A stretch of DNA of 64,000 nucleotides from an uncultured Porphyromonadaceae bacterium (GCA_947178215.1 CAMWXJ010000006.1:1-64000), one strand, 5' to 3'; numbered from the stretch's first letter, positions 8,266 to 17,923 are shown. Notes: generated by a model not told the origin, from the sequence alone. Numbers and translations are program-made.

Positions 8266-9531
8266 ATGGAACTCAAGAGAGTAGTAGTGACCGGCCTCGG
8301 CGCCATCACCCCCCTCGGCAACGACGTAGCCACCACCTGGGAGGCTGCTGTTGCAGGCAAAAGCGGCGCCGGCCCCATCACCCACTTCGACGCTTCGAAG
8401 TTCAAGACACAGTTTGCCTGTGAGGTGAAGGGCTTTAATGCCGCCGAGCACATCGACCGCAAAAAGCTGCGCCAGCTCGACCTCTACGCACAGTATGCCA
8501 TCGTGGCTTCACGTCAGGCCGTGGAAGACTCGGGCCTCGAACAGGCTCCCAATCTCGACCGTAACCGCGTGGGTGTCATCGTAGCTGCCGGCATCGGCGG
8601 CCTGCACACCTTTGAAGAGGAAGCCGGCTACTATGCCCTGAATGAGGAGAAGGGTCCCAAATACAATCCCTTCTTCATCCCCAAGATGATTGCCGATATT
8701 GCTTCGGGTCACGTGTCGATGGAATATGGCTATCACGGCCCCAACTTCGGCATCGTGTCAGCCTGCGCCTCGTCAAACAACGCTATCATCGACGCATTCA
8801 ACTATATACGTCTCGGCAAAGCCGACGCATTCATAACCGGTGGCGCCGAAGCCGCCATCTTCCCCGCCGGTGTGGGCGGTTTCAACTCGATGCACGCCCT
8901 CTCCACCCGCAACGACTCGCCCGAGACCGCTTCACGCCCCTTCTCAGGCTCACGCGACGGCTTCGTCATGGGCGAAGGCTCGGCCATTCTCATACTGGAA
9001 GAGCTTGAGCACGCCAAAGCACGCGGCGCCAAGATTTACGCCGAAGTAGTAGGCGGCGGCATGAGCGCAGATGCTTACCACATCACCGCTACACACCCCG
9101 AAGGACTCGGCGCCATCCTCTCAATGAAGATGGCTCTCGACGACGCCAACCTCAAACCCGAAGACATCGACTACATCAACGTTCACGGCACCTCGACCCC
9201 CGTGGGCGACATAGGCGAAGTCAAGGCTATCAAGGAACTCTTCGGCGACGCAGCCTACAAGCTCAACATCTCGTCGACCAAGTCGATGACCGGACACCTC
9301 CTCGGCGCTACCGGCGCCATGGAAGCCATTTTCAGCGTGAAAGCCGTTGAAAACGACATCGTGCCCCCGACAATCAACCACGCCGACGACGACCTCGATC
9401 CCGAAATCGACTACAACCTCAACTTCACATTCAACAAGGCCCAGAAGCGTCAGGTGCGCGCTGCACTCTCCAACGCTTTTGGCTTCGGCGGTCACAACGC
9501 CACCGTAATCGTCAAGAAATACGAGGAGTAA
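8266..9531 (+). CDS. fabF: Beta-ketoacyl-ACP synthase II
   Basis: Condenses acyl-ACP with malonyl-ACP during fatty acid elongation. The 421-residue protein has normal length. The thiolase-fold signatures are intact: the active-site Cys in 'SACASSNNA' (about residue 168), the first His in 'NVHGTSTPVGD' (about 306) and the second in 'KSMTGHLLGATG' (about 343), plus the C-terminal 'NAFGFGGHNA'. It follows acpP and ends in its own terminator at 9559-9591. Confidence 0.97.
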   Translation: MELKRVVVTGLGAITPLGNDVATTWEAAVAGKSGAGPITHFDASKFKTQFACEVKGFNAAEHIDRKKLRQLDLYAQYAIVASRQAVEDSGLEQAPNLDRNRVGVIVAAGIGGLHTFEEEAGYYALNEEKGPKYNPFFIPKMIADIASGHVSMEYGYHGPNFGIVSACASSNNAIIDAFNYIRLGKADAFITGGAEAAIFPAGVGGFNSMHALSTRNDSPETASRPFSGSRDGFVMGEGSAILILEELEHAKARGAKIYAEVVGGGMSADAYHITATHPEGLGAILSMKMALDDANLKPEDIDYINVHGTSTPVGDIGEVKAIKELFGDAAYKLNISSTKSMTGHLLGATGAMEAIFSVKAVENDIVPPTINHADDDLDPEIDYNLNFTFNKAQKRQVRAALSNAFGFGGHNATVIVKKYEE

Positions 9532-9558
9532 TCACACACTCCCATACCCCACTATACT

Positions 9559-9593
9559 AAGGGCGTCCGGCTTCACAGTCGGGCGCCCTTTGC
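9559..9593 (+). terminator. Intrinsic terminator after fabF
   Basis: A 13-bp stem with two G-T pairs (9559-9571 with 9578-9590), loop TTCACA, followed by a short T run. Confidence 0.75.
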
Positions 9594-9640
9594 TTGCATA
9601 AACGATGACTGCGATTGTTGGAGAATACGCGGGCAATGCT

Positions 9641-9648
9641 TATTTTTG
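9641..9648 (+). promoter_or_regulatory. -7 box immediately before ECF sigma gene
   Basis: TATTTTTG is a perfect TAnnTTTG match ending five bases before the ATG at 9653. With Bacteroidetes spacing the transcript would start at or next to the ATG, giving a leaderless or nearly leaderless mRNA. It also marks 9653, not 9605, as the likely start. Confidence 0.55.
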
Positions 9649-9652
9649 CCGA

Positions 9653-10156
9653 ATGAATCCACACTTGTTTCAGAAAGAGTATGAACGGCTGTTTATGCCG
9701 CTGTGTATGTTTGCTCTGCGCATCACGGGCGACATCGAGACGACACGCGATACGGTGCAGAACGCCTTTATCGCCGCATGGGAGCGTACTGACCAAATCG
9801 ACAACCTGAAAGCTTACATGTATCTCGCCGTCCGCAATGCCGCAATCGCAGCCGCAGGACACACCGCACGGCATTACGATATGGCCCACGCCGAGTTGGA
9901 TGATGTCCCCCAAGAGGATATCGACACTTCCGAACGCGACGCTCGGCTATGGAAAGCTATCGACAGCCTGCCTGAACGATGCCGCGAGATTTTCCTGATG
10001 AGCAAACGCGACGGCATGAGCTATCATGACATCGCACTTGAACTCGACATCTCCGAAAAGACTGTGGAAAACCAGATATCCAAGGCCCTCAAAAAGTTGC
10101 GTGGCGACGGCTCGCTGTCGGGATACACCTATATCTGGCTTTTACCATTTCTTTAA
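9653..10156 (+). CDS. ECF-type RNA polymerase sigma factor
   Basis: About 167 residues. Region 2 is seen in 'YERLFMPLCMFALRITGDIETTRDTVQNAFIAAWE' type sequence near the N-terminus (in part), and region 4 in 'LPERCREIFLMSKRDGMSYHDIA' with the helix-turn-helix 'ISEKTVENQI' near the C-terminus. It heads a four-gene cluster: sigma factor, short membrane anti-sigma-like protein, STN-domain TonB receptor, DUF4249 lipoprotein. That is the layout of a trans-envelope signalling system in which receptor occupancy frees the sigma factor. The frame is open from 9605, but the promoter box and alignment favour 9653. The C-terminal end (GYTYIWLLPFL) is typical of Bacteroidetes ECF factors. Confidence 0.85.
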   Translation: MNPHLFQKEYERLFMPLCMFALRITGDIETTRDTVQNAFIAAWERTDQIDNLKAYMYLAVRNAAIAAAGHTARHYDMAHAELDDVPQEDIDTSERDARLWKAIDSLPERCREIFLMSKRDGMSYHDIALELDISEKTVENQISKALKKLRGDGSLSGYTYIWLLPFL

Positions 10157-10228
10157 CTTATCTTAACAAAACGAAATAGGGGAAATCGCTTCGTCGGCAC
10201 TCATAGGGATAAAAAGCAACCAATCCTT

Positions 10229-10699
10229 ATGAAAGATAAATTTGAAGAATCACTCTCCTTTGTGGTGAGATACTACAAGCGCGGCGCCCTAAGGCCCACT
10301 ATGCTGTTTGTCGCGCCAAACCGATGGCGTCGACTGGCCGTTGCCGCATCAATAGGCTTCGGCATCATAGTCGCTTCGGCATGTGTGTACCTCCTTACCG
10401 TCCATGAACCTGTCACGGACTCCATCCAGGATACCACCGCACCCGTCGCCTCCACACCGGCCGAAGCTCCGGAGAAAGTCAGCCGGAGAATCAAGTTTGA
10501 CGACGCACCGCTCGCGGATGTGGTAGAAGAGATCGAGAAGGTATATGGCGTGAAGGTGACTCCTGTGGCCGATAACGACACCACACGTCTCACACTCAGC
10601 TATGAAGGCAACGCAGCCGACTTGCTTGACACCATCAACGAACTGCTCGGAACAGATCTGAAACTTGAAAACACACCTAAGGCAGATACTGAAAAATGA
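10229..10699 (+). CDS. Short anti-sigma-like membrane protein lacking a FecR domain
   Basis: 156 residues: a basic cytoplasmic N-terminus (1-35), one transmembrane helix (about 36-57), an acidic/Thr/Pro linker, then a domain of about 65 residues (86-150) that looks like the DUF4974/STN-type fold found at the end of FecR anti-sigma factors ('ikFddaPLaDVVeeIekvYGVkV...LSYEGNaaDLLDTINELLgtdL'). FecR-type proteins are usually near 300-350 residues and include a central FecR domain, which is absent here. The position between sigma factor and STN receptor supports a reduced anti-sigma factor. The stop codon overlaps the receptor's start (ATGA). Confidence 0.7.
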   Translation: MKDKFEESLSFVVRYYKRGALRPTMLFVAPNRWRRLAVAASIGFGIIVASACVYLLTVHEPVTDSIQDTTAPVASTPAEAPEKVSRRIKFDDAPLADVVEEIEKVYGVKVTPVADNDTTRLTLSYEGNAADLLDTINELLGTDLKLENTPKADTEK

Positions 10700-13314
10700 A
10701 ACGAATGACATCACTGGCCCTCTCCCTCCTTGCGGCGGGAGCTGTGACCCTCTGCGCCCGCAACGTCACCGTACATGCGCACAATCTGCCCGCAACCGAG
10801 GTCTTTGAAGAAATCATGACCCGTTCGGGACTTAACTTCGTCTATCCGTCAACCCTCCTCAAAGGACTCCGTGTGAGCGTCGACGCCGACAACCGGCCAT
10901 TGGAAGATGTACTTGACGAGATGTTTCGTGATACCGGTATCGTCTATCGCATGCGCGGCGACAATATCATCCTCTCGCGGCGCAAAGCGGCCGAGAACGC
11001 CACAGTAAGTGGATTTGTCCGTGAGGAAGGGAGCGAGGAACCATTGGTAGGAGTTATAGTTACGGGAGCTGACGGCAAGAGCCGCACCGCGACCAACTCT
11101 ATGGGATTCTACTCGCTCACTCTTCCTTGCGGCTCTCAGTCGCTCTCATTCTCCTATATGGGATATGAGCCGCAAAGCACACGGCCGTTTACACTGACCG
11201 TCAACCGCAACGTCGACGTTAACCTCATACCCTCTGCCACGAAGCTGAGCGAGGTGGAGGTACTCGCAAGCCCAAACCGCAACCTGTCGATGTCGACACC
11301 CTCCATCGGGTCGCTCAAAGTCAGCAAGAGCGCCATTGTCTCCACACCGGTCATTTTCGGCGAGAGCGACGTAATCAAGACCCTCCAGCTCGAACCGGGT
11401 GTATCGGCAGGAATCGAAGGCACAGCCGGGATGTATGTCCATGGCGGCAACACTGACGAGAACCTCTATATGCTCGACAACATCCCACTCTATCAGGTCA
11501 ATCACCTCGGCGGCCTATTCTCGGCTTTCAATGTCGAAGCATTGCGTAATGTCGACTTCTACAAGTCATCCTTTCCGGCGCGCTACGACGGACGTCTGTC
11601 CTCTTTTATGGACGTCAACACCAAGGACGGCTCAATGAAAGAGCGTCACGGCTCGCTCAGGCTCGGCCTCACCTCGGGCGCTTTCAATATCGACGGGCCG
11701 CTCAACAATGGCAAGACAACCTATTCGGTAGCATTGCGCCGCTCATGGTACGACGTCCTGACAATACCTACATTTGCAATAGTCAACTCTCTCCGTAACG
11801 ATGACCATTTCAGCGTCGGATATGCCTTTACCGACCTCAATGCCAAGCTCACCCACCGATTCTCAGAGCGCTCAAAGGCCTATGCCATGGTGTATTACGG
11901 AGAAGATTATCTCAAAGTGACCAACAAGCATGACGATGAAGACAAGCAGAGCGATTACGATGAAGAGAAACACCGGCTCAGATGGGGCAATATCGTAGCC
12001 TCGATGGGATGGAACTATGTGTTCACGCCCAACCTGTTCGGTGAGGTCACCGGTGCCTATACCCGTTATTATTCAAGCATGGTCTCAGACAAGGATTACG
12101 GCGTATATCACGACAGCAAACCGGTGATGCAGACGAGAGACAACACCCGTACCGAAAACAACATCAACGACTGGATAATCAAGACCGACTTTGACTGGCG
12201 TCCCTACCGCTCCCACAATATCCGATTCGGAGCCGGGTTTACGCGCCACTCCTTTCTGCCTGCCCGCACACGTCGCACTTTGCAGGATGCCAGTACGACC
12301 ATTACCGCAAGAGAACTCATCACATCATATCACGCCAATGAGTTTAACCTCTATGGAGGAGGCGACTGGCAGCCTGCCGGGCCGCTGCGTATCAACTACG
12401 GCCTCCATTTCTCCCTGTTCGATATCGAAGGAAAGAAACACACCAACCTGTCGCCACGCCTCAGCGCCGCATGGAGCGTCAATGACAATATGGTTGTGAA
12501 GGCAGGCTATTCACGCACCGTACAGTATGTGCATCAGCTCATGCAAAGCTCCATCTCGCTGCCCACCGACCAGTGGGTACCGATTACAGCCGACCACAAG
12601 CCTCAGACTGCCGACAAAATATCTGCCGGAGCATATATCACTCTGGGACGCGATTACACTATGAGCGTAGAGGGATATTATAAATGGATGGACAATCTGC
12701 TCGACTACCAGGACGAGTACTATCTGCTGCCCCCCGATACCGACTGGGAAGCAAAGCTCACTCCGGGCTCAGGAACATCCAAGGGCATTGACTTCAAGAT
12801 TGCCAAAGAATTCGGCAAAGTGACAGGCCATATAGCTTACTCACTACTCTGGGCCGACAGATGCTTTGCCGACAAAAATGGCGGCCGACCGTTTCCCGCA
12901 CGATTCGACAACCGGCATAAAATCAACCTTATGCTCAACTGGCAGATATCGCCCCGCTGGGAGATGTCGGCCGCATGGACAGGCATGAGCGGCAACCGCT
13001 TCACACTGGCTACACAGATATGGAACGACCCTCAGCTTGCACCGTGGCACTATGACATGCTCATGGGCACCGATGTCAACAACTTCCGCCTGCCGTTTTA
13101 CCACCGTCTCGACCTAAGCGCCAAGCGCAACACAAAGCGGGGCTACTGGACATTCTCCCTATATAACGCCTATTGCAACATGAACACCATAGCGGTGCGC
13201 CGCGACTATAATTTCCGCTTTGACAGCAACCGCCACACTGATTCCTTCCCGGTATTTCAAAAAATCAAACTCATTCCTGTAATCCCTTCCGTATCCTACA
13301 CATGGCTATTCTAA
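10696..13314 (+). CDS. STN-domain TonB-dependent outer membrane receptor
   Basis: 872 residues, outer membrane. A signal peptide (about 1-21) is followed by an STN/secretin-like signalling domain (about 23-95) that contacts the anti-sigma factor in such systems, a carboxypeptidase-regulatory-like beta-sandwich (about 102-185), the TonB plug (about 200-310; 'VHGGNTDENLYMLDNIPLYQVNHLGG') and a 22-strand-type barrel ending in an aromatic residue (TWLF). No SusD follows; a DUF4249 lipoprotein does, so this belongs to the receptor/DUF4249 class, not a SusCD pair. The ligand cannot be read from sequence. It starts by 4-base overlap with the anti-sigma-like gene. Confidence 0.9.
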   Translation: MKRMTSLALSLLAAGAVTLCARNVTVHAHNLPATEVFEEIMTRSGLNFVYPSTLLKGLRVSVDADNRPLEDVLDEMFRDTGIVYRMRGDNIILSRRKAAENATVSGFVREEGSEEPLVGVIVTGADGKSRTATNSMGFYSLTLPCGSQSLSFSYMGYEPQSTRPFTLTVNRNVDVNLIPSATKLSEVEVLASPNRNLSMSTPSIGSLKVSKSAIVSTPVIFGESDVIKTLQLEPGVSAGIEGTAGMYVHGGNTDENLYMLDNIPLYQVNHLGGLFSAFNVEALRNVDFYKSSFPARYDGRLSSFMDVNTKDGSMKERHGSLRLGLTSGAFNIDGPLNNGKTTYSVALRRSWYDVLTIPTFAIVNSLRNDDHFSVGYAFTDLNAKLTHRFSERSKAYAMVYYGEDYLKVTNKHDDEDKQSDYDEEKHRLRWGNIVASMGWNYVFTPNLFGEVTGAYTRYYSSMVSDKDYGVYHDSKPVMQTRDNTRTENNINDWIIKTDFDWRPYRSHNIRFGAGFTRHSFLPARTRRTLQDASTTITARELITSYHANEFNLYGGGDWQPAGPLRINYGLHFSLFDIEGKKHTNLSPRLSAAWSVNDNMVVKAGYSRTVQYVHQLMQSSISLPTDQWVPITADHKPQTADKISAGAYITLGRDYTMSVEGYYKWMDNLLDYQDEYYLLPPDTDWEAKLTPGSGTSKGIDFKIAKEFGKVTGHIAYSLLWADRCFADKNGGRPFPARFDNRHKINLMLNWQISPRWEMSAAWTGMSGNRFTLATQIWNDPQLAPWHYDMLMGTDVNNFRLPFYHRLDLSAKRNTKRGYWTFSLYNAYCNMNTIAVRRDYNFRFDSNRHTDSFPVFQKIKLIPVIPSVSYTWLF

Positions 13315-14333
13315 ACCGACTCACATATATACTCGCTCTCCTCGGATTATCGCTCACCTCCTGTTACAGTGATTTCGAACCCGACGTACTCAGCAAGCCC
13401 GTGCTGTGCATGAACGCCGTATTCACGGCAGGCGACTCTGTCAGAGTCGAACTTACCCGCACATGGCGTTACGACGAAGGCATACCCGGAGAAGACTTCA
13501 ATATCTTTGTCACAGACGCCAAGGTGTTGCTTTATGTCAACGACGAAGCACCCGAAACACTCGTTGTTGAGCGCCACATCACCTCCGATCCTTACTTCCC
13601 GCAATATAAGGATAGGGATGTGTTTGTGTCGAAGAGCTATATCCCGCGTCCCGGCGACCGCATAAGGCTTGAAGCCGTGTCAGAGAACTACGGCGCAGCT
13701 TCGGCAGAAGTCACTGTGCCACGGCAAATCAAGATAGACCATGTCGAGAAAGAAGTCAAGAATATCCGGCCGTCACGGTACGGGAGCATACCCTATATGT
13801 TTGACATCGATCTGCTCGTCTACTTCACAGACTCCGACGCCACACAGGATTATTACAAGTTTGACTGCAAGTCATCTCCATATTATTACGGCGATTCGGG
13901 AGCCATAGCGAGATTCTACTATACGCTCGACCTTACGGCAGAACCACTCTTCACCGAGCATGTCTCTACTCTTGAATCAGTCATCGCCAACACGTCAGGC
14001 TACTCCATATTCTCCGACCGACAAATCAACGGCCACACTTACCCGTTACATATATCATTGAAAGACCTACAACTCGACTACAATAATCCCAACAACAACC
14101 CTGAGCTGGCAAACGCCGGCGTTGATCTCATATTAAGTGCCATCTCCCCCGACTATTACAAACATGTACTCTCGGTATGGGAAGCCGAGGACGGCATCGT
14201 AGGCTCTCTCGGCGGAGTGGGTCTCGGAGAGCTGGTATCTACTTACAGCAATGTCAGCAGCGGCGCCGGCATCGTGGCCGCCTCAACCCCGGCGACATAT
14301 CATCTGGCTCTGCCTCCTCTCATTCCGGAATAA
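13302..14333 (+). CDS. DUF4249 lipoprotein, partner of the TonB receptor
   Basis: 343 residues with a lipoprotein signal; the lipobox is LTSC and Cys21 the likely acylated residue. The body matches the DUF4249 pattern: an N-terminal beta-rich part with 'vlcmNAVFtaGDSVRVELTRTW' and a 'YiPRPGDRIRLEAvSenYGAASAEVTVP' stretch (about 105-140). These proteins are encoded right after TonB receptors in Bacteroidetes and are probably surface accessory lipoproteins, but their biochemical function is not established. The start overlaps the receptor end by 13 bases, so translation is likely coupled. Confidence 0.82.
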   Translation: MAILNRLTYILALLGLSLTSCYSDFEPDVLSKPVLCMNAVFTAGDSVRVELTRTWRYDEGIPGEDFNIFVTDAKVLLYVNDEAPETLVVERHITSDPYFPQYKDRDVFVSKSYIPRPGDRIRLEAVSENYGAASAEVTVPRQIKIDHVEKEVKNIRPSRYGSIPYMFDIDLLVYFTDSDATQDYYKFDCKSSPYYYGDSGAIARFYYTLDLTAEPLFTEHVSTLESVIANTSGYSIFSDRQINGHTYPLHISLKDLQLDYNNPNNNPELANAGVDLILSAISPDYYKHVLSVWEAEDGIVGSLGGVGLGELVSTYSNVSSGAGIVAASTPATYHLALPPLIPE

Positions 14334-14369
14334 CCGTGGTATCCGGCATAGTTTAAGATTGCGGAATTA

Positions 14370-14401
14370 TTTGGCTTATTTCCGCCGTCTGACTAACTTT
14401 G
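14370..14401 (+). promoter_or_regulatory. Canonical Bacteroidetes promoter before the Ca2+ exchanger
   Basis: TTTG at 14370-14373 and TAACTTTG at 14394-14401 are separated by 20 bases, a textbook -33/-7 pair. The ATG at 14407 begins five bases after the -7 box, which predicts a leaderless transcript. Confidence 0.7.
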
Positions 14402-14406
14402 CAACC

Positions 14407-15381
14407 ATGTTTCTGAATATAATACTTCTCATTGCAGGGCTATTCCTGATTCTCGGCGGAGCCAACTACCTCACCGACGGGGCCGCCTCCGTCGCACGCC
14501 GCTACGGCATCTCCGACCTCGTGGTCGGCCTTACGATAGTAGCGTTCGGCACCTCGGCCCCGGAACTCACAATCAGCATCATCTCGGCTGTCACAGGCAA
14601 TTCGGGCATGGCGATAGGCAACGTGGTGGGAAGCAACATATTCAACATCCTCGCCATTATCGGTGCGGTGGCACTTGCCAGGCCAATCAAGGTAGAGCGC
14701 GGAATCATGACCAACGAGATTCCGCTCGTCATCCTCTCATCAGCCGCTATCCTTGCTATCGGCTCGTCGCAATTTCTCGACGGCACTGCGCCTGTGGTGT
14801 CGCGTGTAAGCGGCATACTCCTGCTGCTCTTTTTTGCGATTTTCATGCGCTACGTCTTTTCCCGGGCTACGGCGCCCGACACCGACACACAGAAGGCCGC
14901 CGAGACGGCCACAGTCAAAGTGCAGCCGCTGTGGAAGTCGATACTGTTTTTCGTCGGCGGACTGGGGGCGCTCATTTACGGCGGCGACCTCTTTGTCGAC
15001 AAAGCCTCGGCTATCGCCTCCATGTTTGGCGTGAGCGACGCCGTAATCGGCCTCACCATAGTGGCCGCCGGCACCTCGCTCCCCGAACTCGCCACTTCGC
15101 TCACAGCCGCAGTCAAAGGCAACTCGGGCATAGCCGTCGGCAACGTCATCGGCAGCAACATCTTCAACGTATTCCTTGTGCTCGGCAGTGCCGCCACAAT
15201 CCATCCCCTACCCTTCGGAGGCATCACAATCATCGACCTGCTCGTGCTCACCCTCGCCTCCCTGACATTCTGGCTCTTCGGCTGGCTATTCGGCCATCGT
15301 ACCATCACCCGCCCGGAAGGCGCCCTCCTCCTTGCCGCCTACATCGCCTATCTCACCTACCTCGTCCTCCAATCCCTCTGA
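14407..15381 (+). CDS. Calcium/sodium antiporter (CaCA family, YrbG type)
   Basis: Predicted inner-membrane Ca2+(or K+-independent Na+)/cation exchanger. About 324 residues from the ATG at 14407; an earlier in-frame ATG at 14251 lies inside the DUF4249 gene and upstream of the promoter. Two inverted five-helix halves each contain the alpha-repeat signature: 'VAFGTSAPELTISIISAVTGNSGMAIGNVVGSN' (shown in part) near residues 40-70 and 'AAGTSLPELATSLTAAVKGNSG' near 220-245, both with the ion-binding Glu. Length and topology match YrbG/CaxA-type exchangers. It stands alone. Confidence 0.88.
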   Translation: MFLNIILLIAGLFLILGGANYLTDGAASVARRYGISDLVVGLTIVAFGTSAPELTISIISAVTGNSGMAIGNVVGSNIFNILAIIGAVALARPIKVERGIMTNEIPLVILSSAAILAIGSSQFLDGTAPVVSRVSGILLLLFFAIFMRYVFSRATAPDTDTQKAAETATVKVQPLWKSILFFVGGLGALIYGGDLFVDKASAIASMFGVSDAVIGLTIVAAGTSLPELATSLTAAVKGNSGIAVGNVIGSNIFNVFLVLGSAATIHPLPFGGITIIDLLVLTLASLTFWLFGWLFGHRTITRPEGALLLAAYIAYLTYLVLQSL

Positions 15382-15503
15382 CCACCCTTCCACCATCTCG
15401 TCTGTCATACTCTCACACGGCGCATATCAGGGACGCCTATCCGCTTTTACATTTATCTGCACAAATAACCGTCGGCAGATTCGTAATTCTGCAAAACTTT
15501 TGC

Positions 15504-15511
15504 TATCTTTG
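15504..15511 (+). promoter_or_regulatory. -7 box before the GH35 gene
   Basis: TATCTTTG fits TAnnTTTG and lies about 70 bases before the GH35 start. No clear -33 element is seen, which would fit use of an alternative sigma factor or activator (inference). Confidence 0.45.
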
Positions 15512-15580
15512 AATGGCAAAAGTACGCCTCCGAAAGGCTGAGTAAGCCGCATACTTTCAACCATAAATCTAATCATTTTC

Positions 15581-17920
15581 ATGTTCGAAAAAGCATTCGT
15601 CGCAACCGCACTCGCGGCTTTTCTCTCATACTCATCCACGTCTATGGCTGCCTCGCCCGAAACGGGCTCATTTGAAGCAGGTAAAGGCACATTTCTCCTC
15701 AATGGCGAGCCATTTGTAGTGAAAGCCGCCGAGCTTCACTATCCCCGCATCCCCCGCGACTACTGGGAGAACCGCATACAACTCTGCAAGGCCTTAGGCA
15801 TGAACACAATATGCCTTTATGTATTCTGGAACGCCCACGAGTCGGAGCCGGGACAATTTGACTTCACCGGCAACAACGACCTCAGAGCTTTCGTAGAACT
15901 TTGCGCCGACAACGACATGAAAGTCATACTTCGCCCCGGCCCCTACGTATGCGCCGAGTGGGATATGGGTGGCCTTCCCTGGTGGCTTCTCAAAAACCGC
16001 GATATACAGCTGCGACAGGACGACCCGGCCTTTATGGAGCGAGTGGCTCTATTTGAACGCGAAGTTGCCGCACAGGTGGGCGACCTCACCGTTGACAAAG
16101 GGGGGCCGATACTGATGGTGCAAGTTGAAAACGAATATGGCGCCTACGACGAAAACAAGAAATACGTCGGCGAAATACGCGACATGCTCCGCAAACTTTA
16201 TGGGCCGTCGGTAGTGCTGTTTCAGTGCGACTGGTCATCGACATTTCAATACAACGGCCTCGACGACACAATCTGGACTCTCAACTTCGGCACCGGAGCC
16301 GACATCGACAGCCAGTTCAGCAAGCTCAAAGCCACACGTCCCGACTCCCCGCTCATGTGCTCCGAGTTCTGGAGCGGATGGTTTGACCGATGGGGCGCCA
16401 ACCACGAGACGCGCCAGGCCGACGTCATGATAGCCGGCATCGACGAAATGCTTTCGAAAGGCATATCATTCAGCCTCTACATGACCCACGGCGGAACAAA
16501 CTGGGGCCACTGGGCCGGCGCCAACTCCCCGGCCTATGCTCCCGACGTGACATCCTACGACTACGACGCCCCTATCAGCGAGAGCGGTCAGACGACGCCC
16601 AAATATCACCTCCTACGCAAGACACTGACCAAATATCTCGACGGCAAGAAGCCCGCGCCAATCCCCAAGACATTCAAGGCACGCACCATCCCCGCGTTCA
16701 CTTTCACCGAATACGCTCCGCTGTTCGACAATCTCCCCGCGCCAGTTTATTCCGACACAATCGCACCCATGGAGATGTTCAATCAGGGCTTCGGCTCGAT
16801 AATCTACTCGACGCAGCTCCCGCCGCTCGACGAACCCTCGGTGCTCGACATTGACGAGGTCCACGACTACGCCCGCGTGTATCTCGACGGCAAATGGATA
16901 GCCGACCTGTACCGCCGCAACTTCGACCGCTCAGTCACCCTCCCCTCCATACCGCAAGGCGGCAGGCTCGACATCCTCGTCGAGGGTATGGGACGCGTCA
17001 ACTTCGGCGAGGCGATGAAAGACTACAAAGGAATCACCGACCGCGTAACCCTCACTATCGACCGCGACGGCCGCAAATTTGCGTGCGACCTGCGCGACTG
17101 GCAAGTCTACAACATCCACGACCGCTACTCTACATACACCGGCATGGACTTCAAGCCGCTCGACACCGCGGAGAAACGGGTGCCCGGCACCTACCGCGCC
17201 ACATTCACGCTCAAAGGAAAGCCGGCCGATTCCTTCCTCGACTTCTCGACATGGGGCAAGGGCCTTGTCTATGTCAACGGCCACGACCTCGGCCGAATAT
17301 GGGAGATAGGTCCACAGCAAGCTCTGTATGTTCCGGGATGCTGGCTCCGCGAGGGCGAGAACGAAGTGATAGTATTTGACATCCTCGGTCCGGAAAAAGC
17401 TGTCTCACAAGGCCTCGACCATCCCGTAGTTGACCGACTCAAAATCTCCGTGTCCGATACCCACACCGACAGCACGGCCCTCGCAGCTTTCGACGGCATC
17501 AAACCGGTCGCCGACGCCGCCATCAGCCGGACCAACGGATGGCAGACAATCAATTTCGACACACAGGCCACCGGACGTTACCTCCTCATCGAAGCCACTG
17601 AGCCGGGCGCCGACGACCCCCTGACAGCCTCGTTAGCTGAAATATACCTCCTCGGCACCGACGGCCGTCGACTCTCGCGCGAACAATGGAAAGCCCTTTG
17701 GGCCGACAGCGAAGAGACAACCGGAGTGAACCGCGCCGCCGACAAGCTCTTCGACCTCCAGGAGTCAACCTTCTGGTCCACAGCCAAGGATGCGCCCTAC
17801 CCCCACAGCGTGGTAATCGACCTCGGCACCACGGTCACCGCCACAGCCATCCAGATACTCCCCCGCATGGAATCAGGCGCTCCCGGCCTGCCGTCACGCG
17901 TCCGCATATCCCTCCGCTGA
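15581..17920 (+). CDS. GH35 beta-galactosidase with C-terminal discoidin-like domain
   Basis: Secreted or periplasmic exo-beta-galactosidase, 779 residues with a signal peptide (about 1-24). The GH35 TIM barrel (about 30-350) shows 'PGPYVCAEWDMGGLPWWLL', the acid/base Glu in 'MVQVENEYGAYD' (about residue 184) and the nucleophile Glu in 'LMCSEFWSGWFDRWG' (about 261). Beta-sandwich modules follow (about 390-620). The last 150 residues resemble an F5/8 type C carbohydrate-binding domain ('VVIDLGTTVTATAIQILPRME'). It opens the plus-strand arm of the PUL, and the ECF sigma gene starts four bases after it. Confidence 0.93.
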   Translation: MFEKAFVATALAAFLSYSSTSMAASPETGSFEAGKGTFLLNGEPFVVKAAELHYPRIPRDYWENRIQLCKALGMNTICLYVFWNAHESEPGQFDFTGNNDLRAFVELCADNDMKVILRPGPYVCAEWDMGGLPWWLLKNRDIQLRQDDPAFMERVALFEREVAAQVGDLTVDKGGPILMVQVENEYGAYDENKKYVGEIRDMLRKLYGPSVVLFQCDWSSTFQYNGLDDTIWTLNFGTGADIDSQFSKLKATRPDSPLMCSEFWSGWFDRWGANHETRQADVMIAGIDEMLSKGISFSLYMTHGGTNWGHWAGANSPAYAPDVTSYDYDAPISESGQTTPKYHLLRKTLTKYLDGKKPAPIPKTFKARTIPAFTFTEYAPLFDNLPAPVYSDTIAPMEMFNQGFGSIIYSTQLPPLDEPSVLDIDEVHDYARVYLDGKWIADLYRRNFDRSVTLPSIPQGGRLDILVEGMGRVNFGEAMKDYKGITDRVTLTIDRDGRKFACDLRDWQVYNIHDRYSTYTGMDFKPLDTAEKRVPGTYRATFTLKGKPADSFLDFSTWGKGLVYVNGHDLGRIWEIGPQQALYVPGCWLREGENEVIVFDILGPEKAVSQGLDHPVVDRLKISVSDTHTDSTALAAFDGIKPVADAAISRTNGWQTINFDTQATGRYLLIEATEPGADDPLTASLAEIYLLGTDGRRLSREQWKALWADSEETTGVNRAADKLFDLQESTFWSTAKDAPYPHSVVIDLGTTVTATAIQILPRMESGAPGLPSRVRISLR

Positions 17921-17923
17921 CCC

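Noticed and set aside
14251-14406. Earlier ATG of the exchanger
   Set aside because: It lies inside the DUF4249 gene and upstream of the exchanger's clear promoter; the extra residues are not hydrophobic like the family N-terminus.
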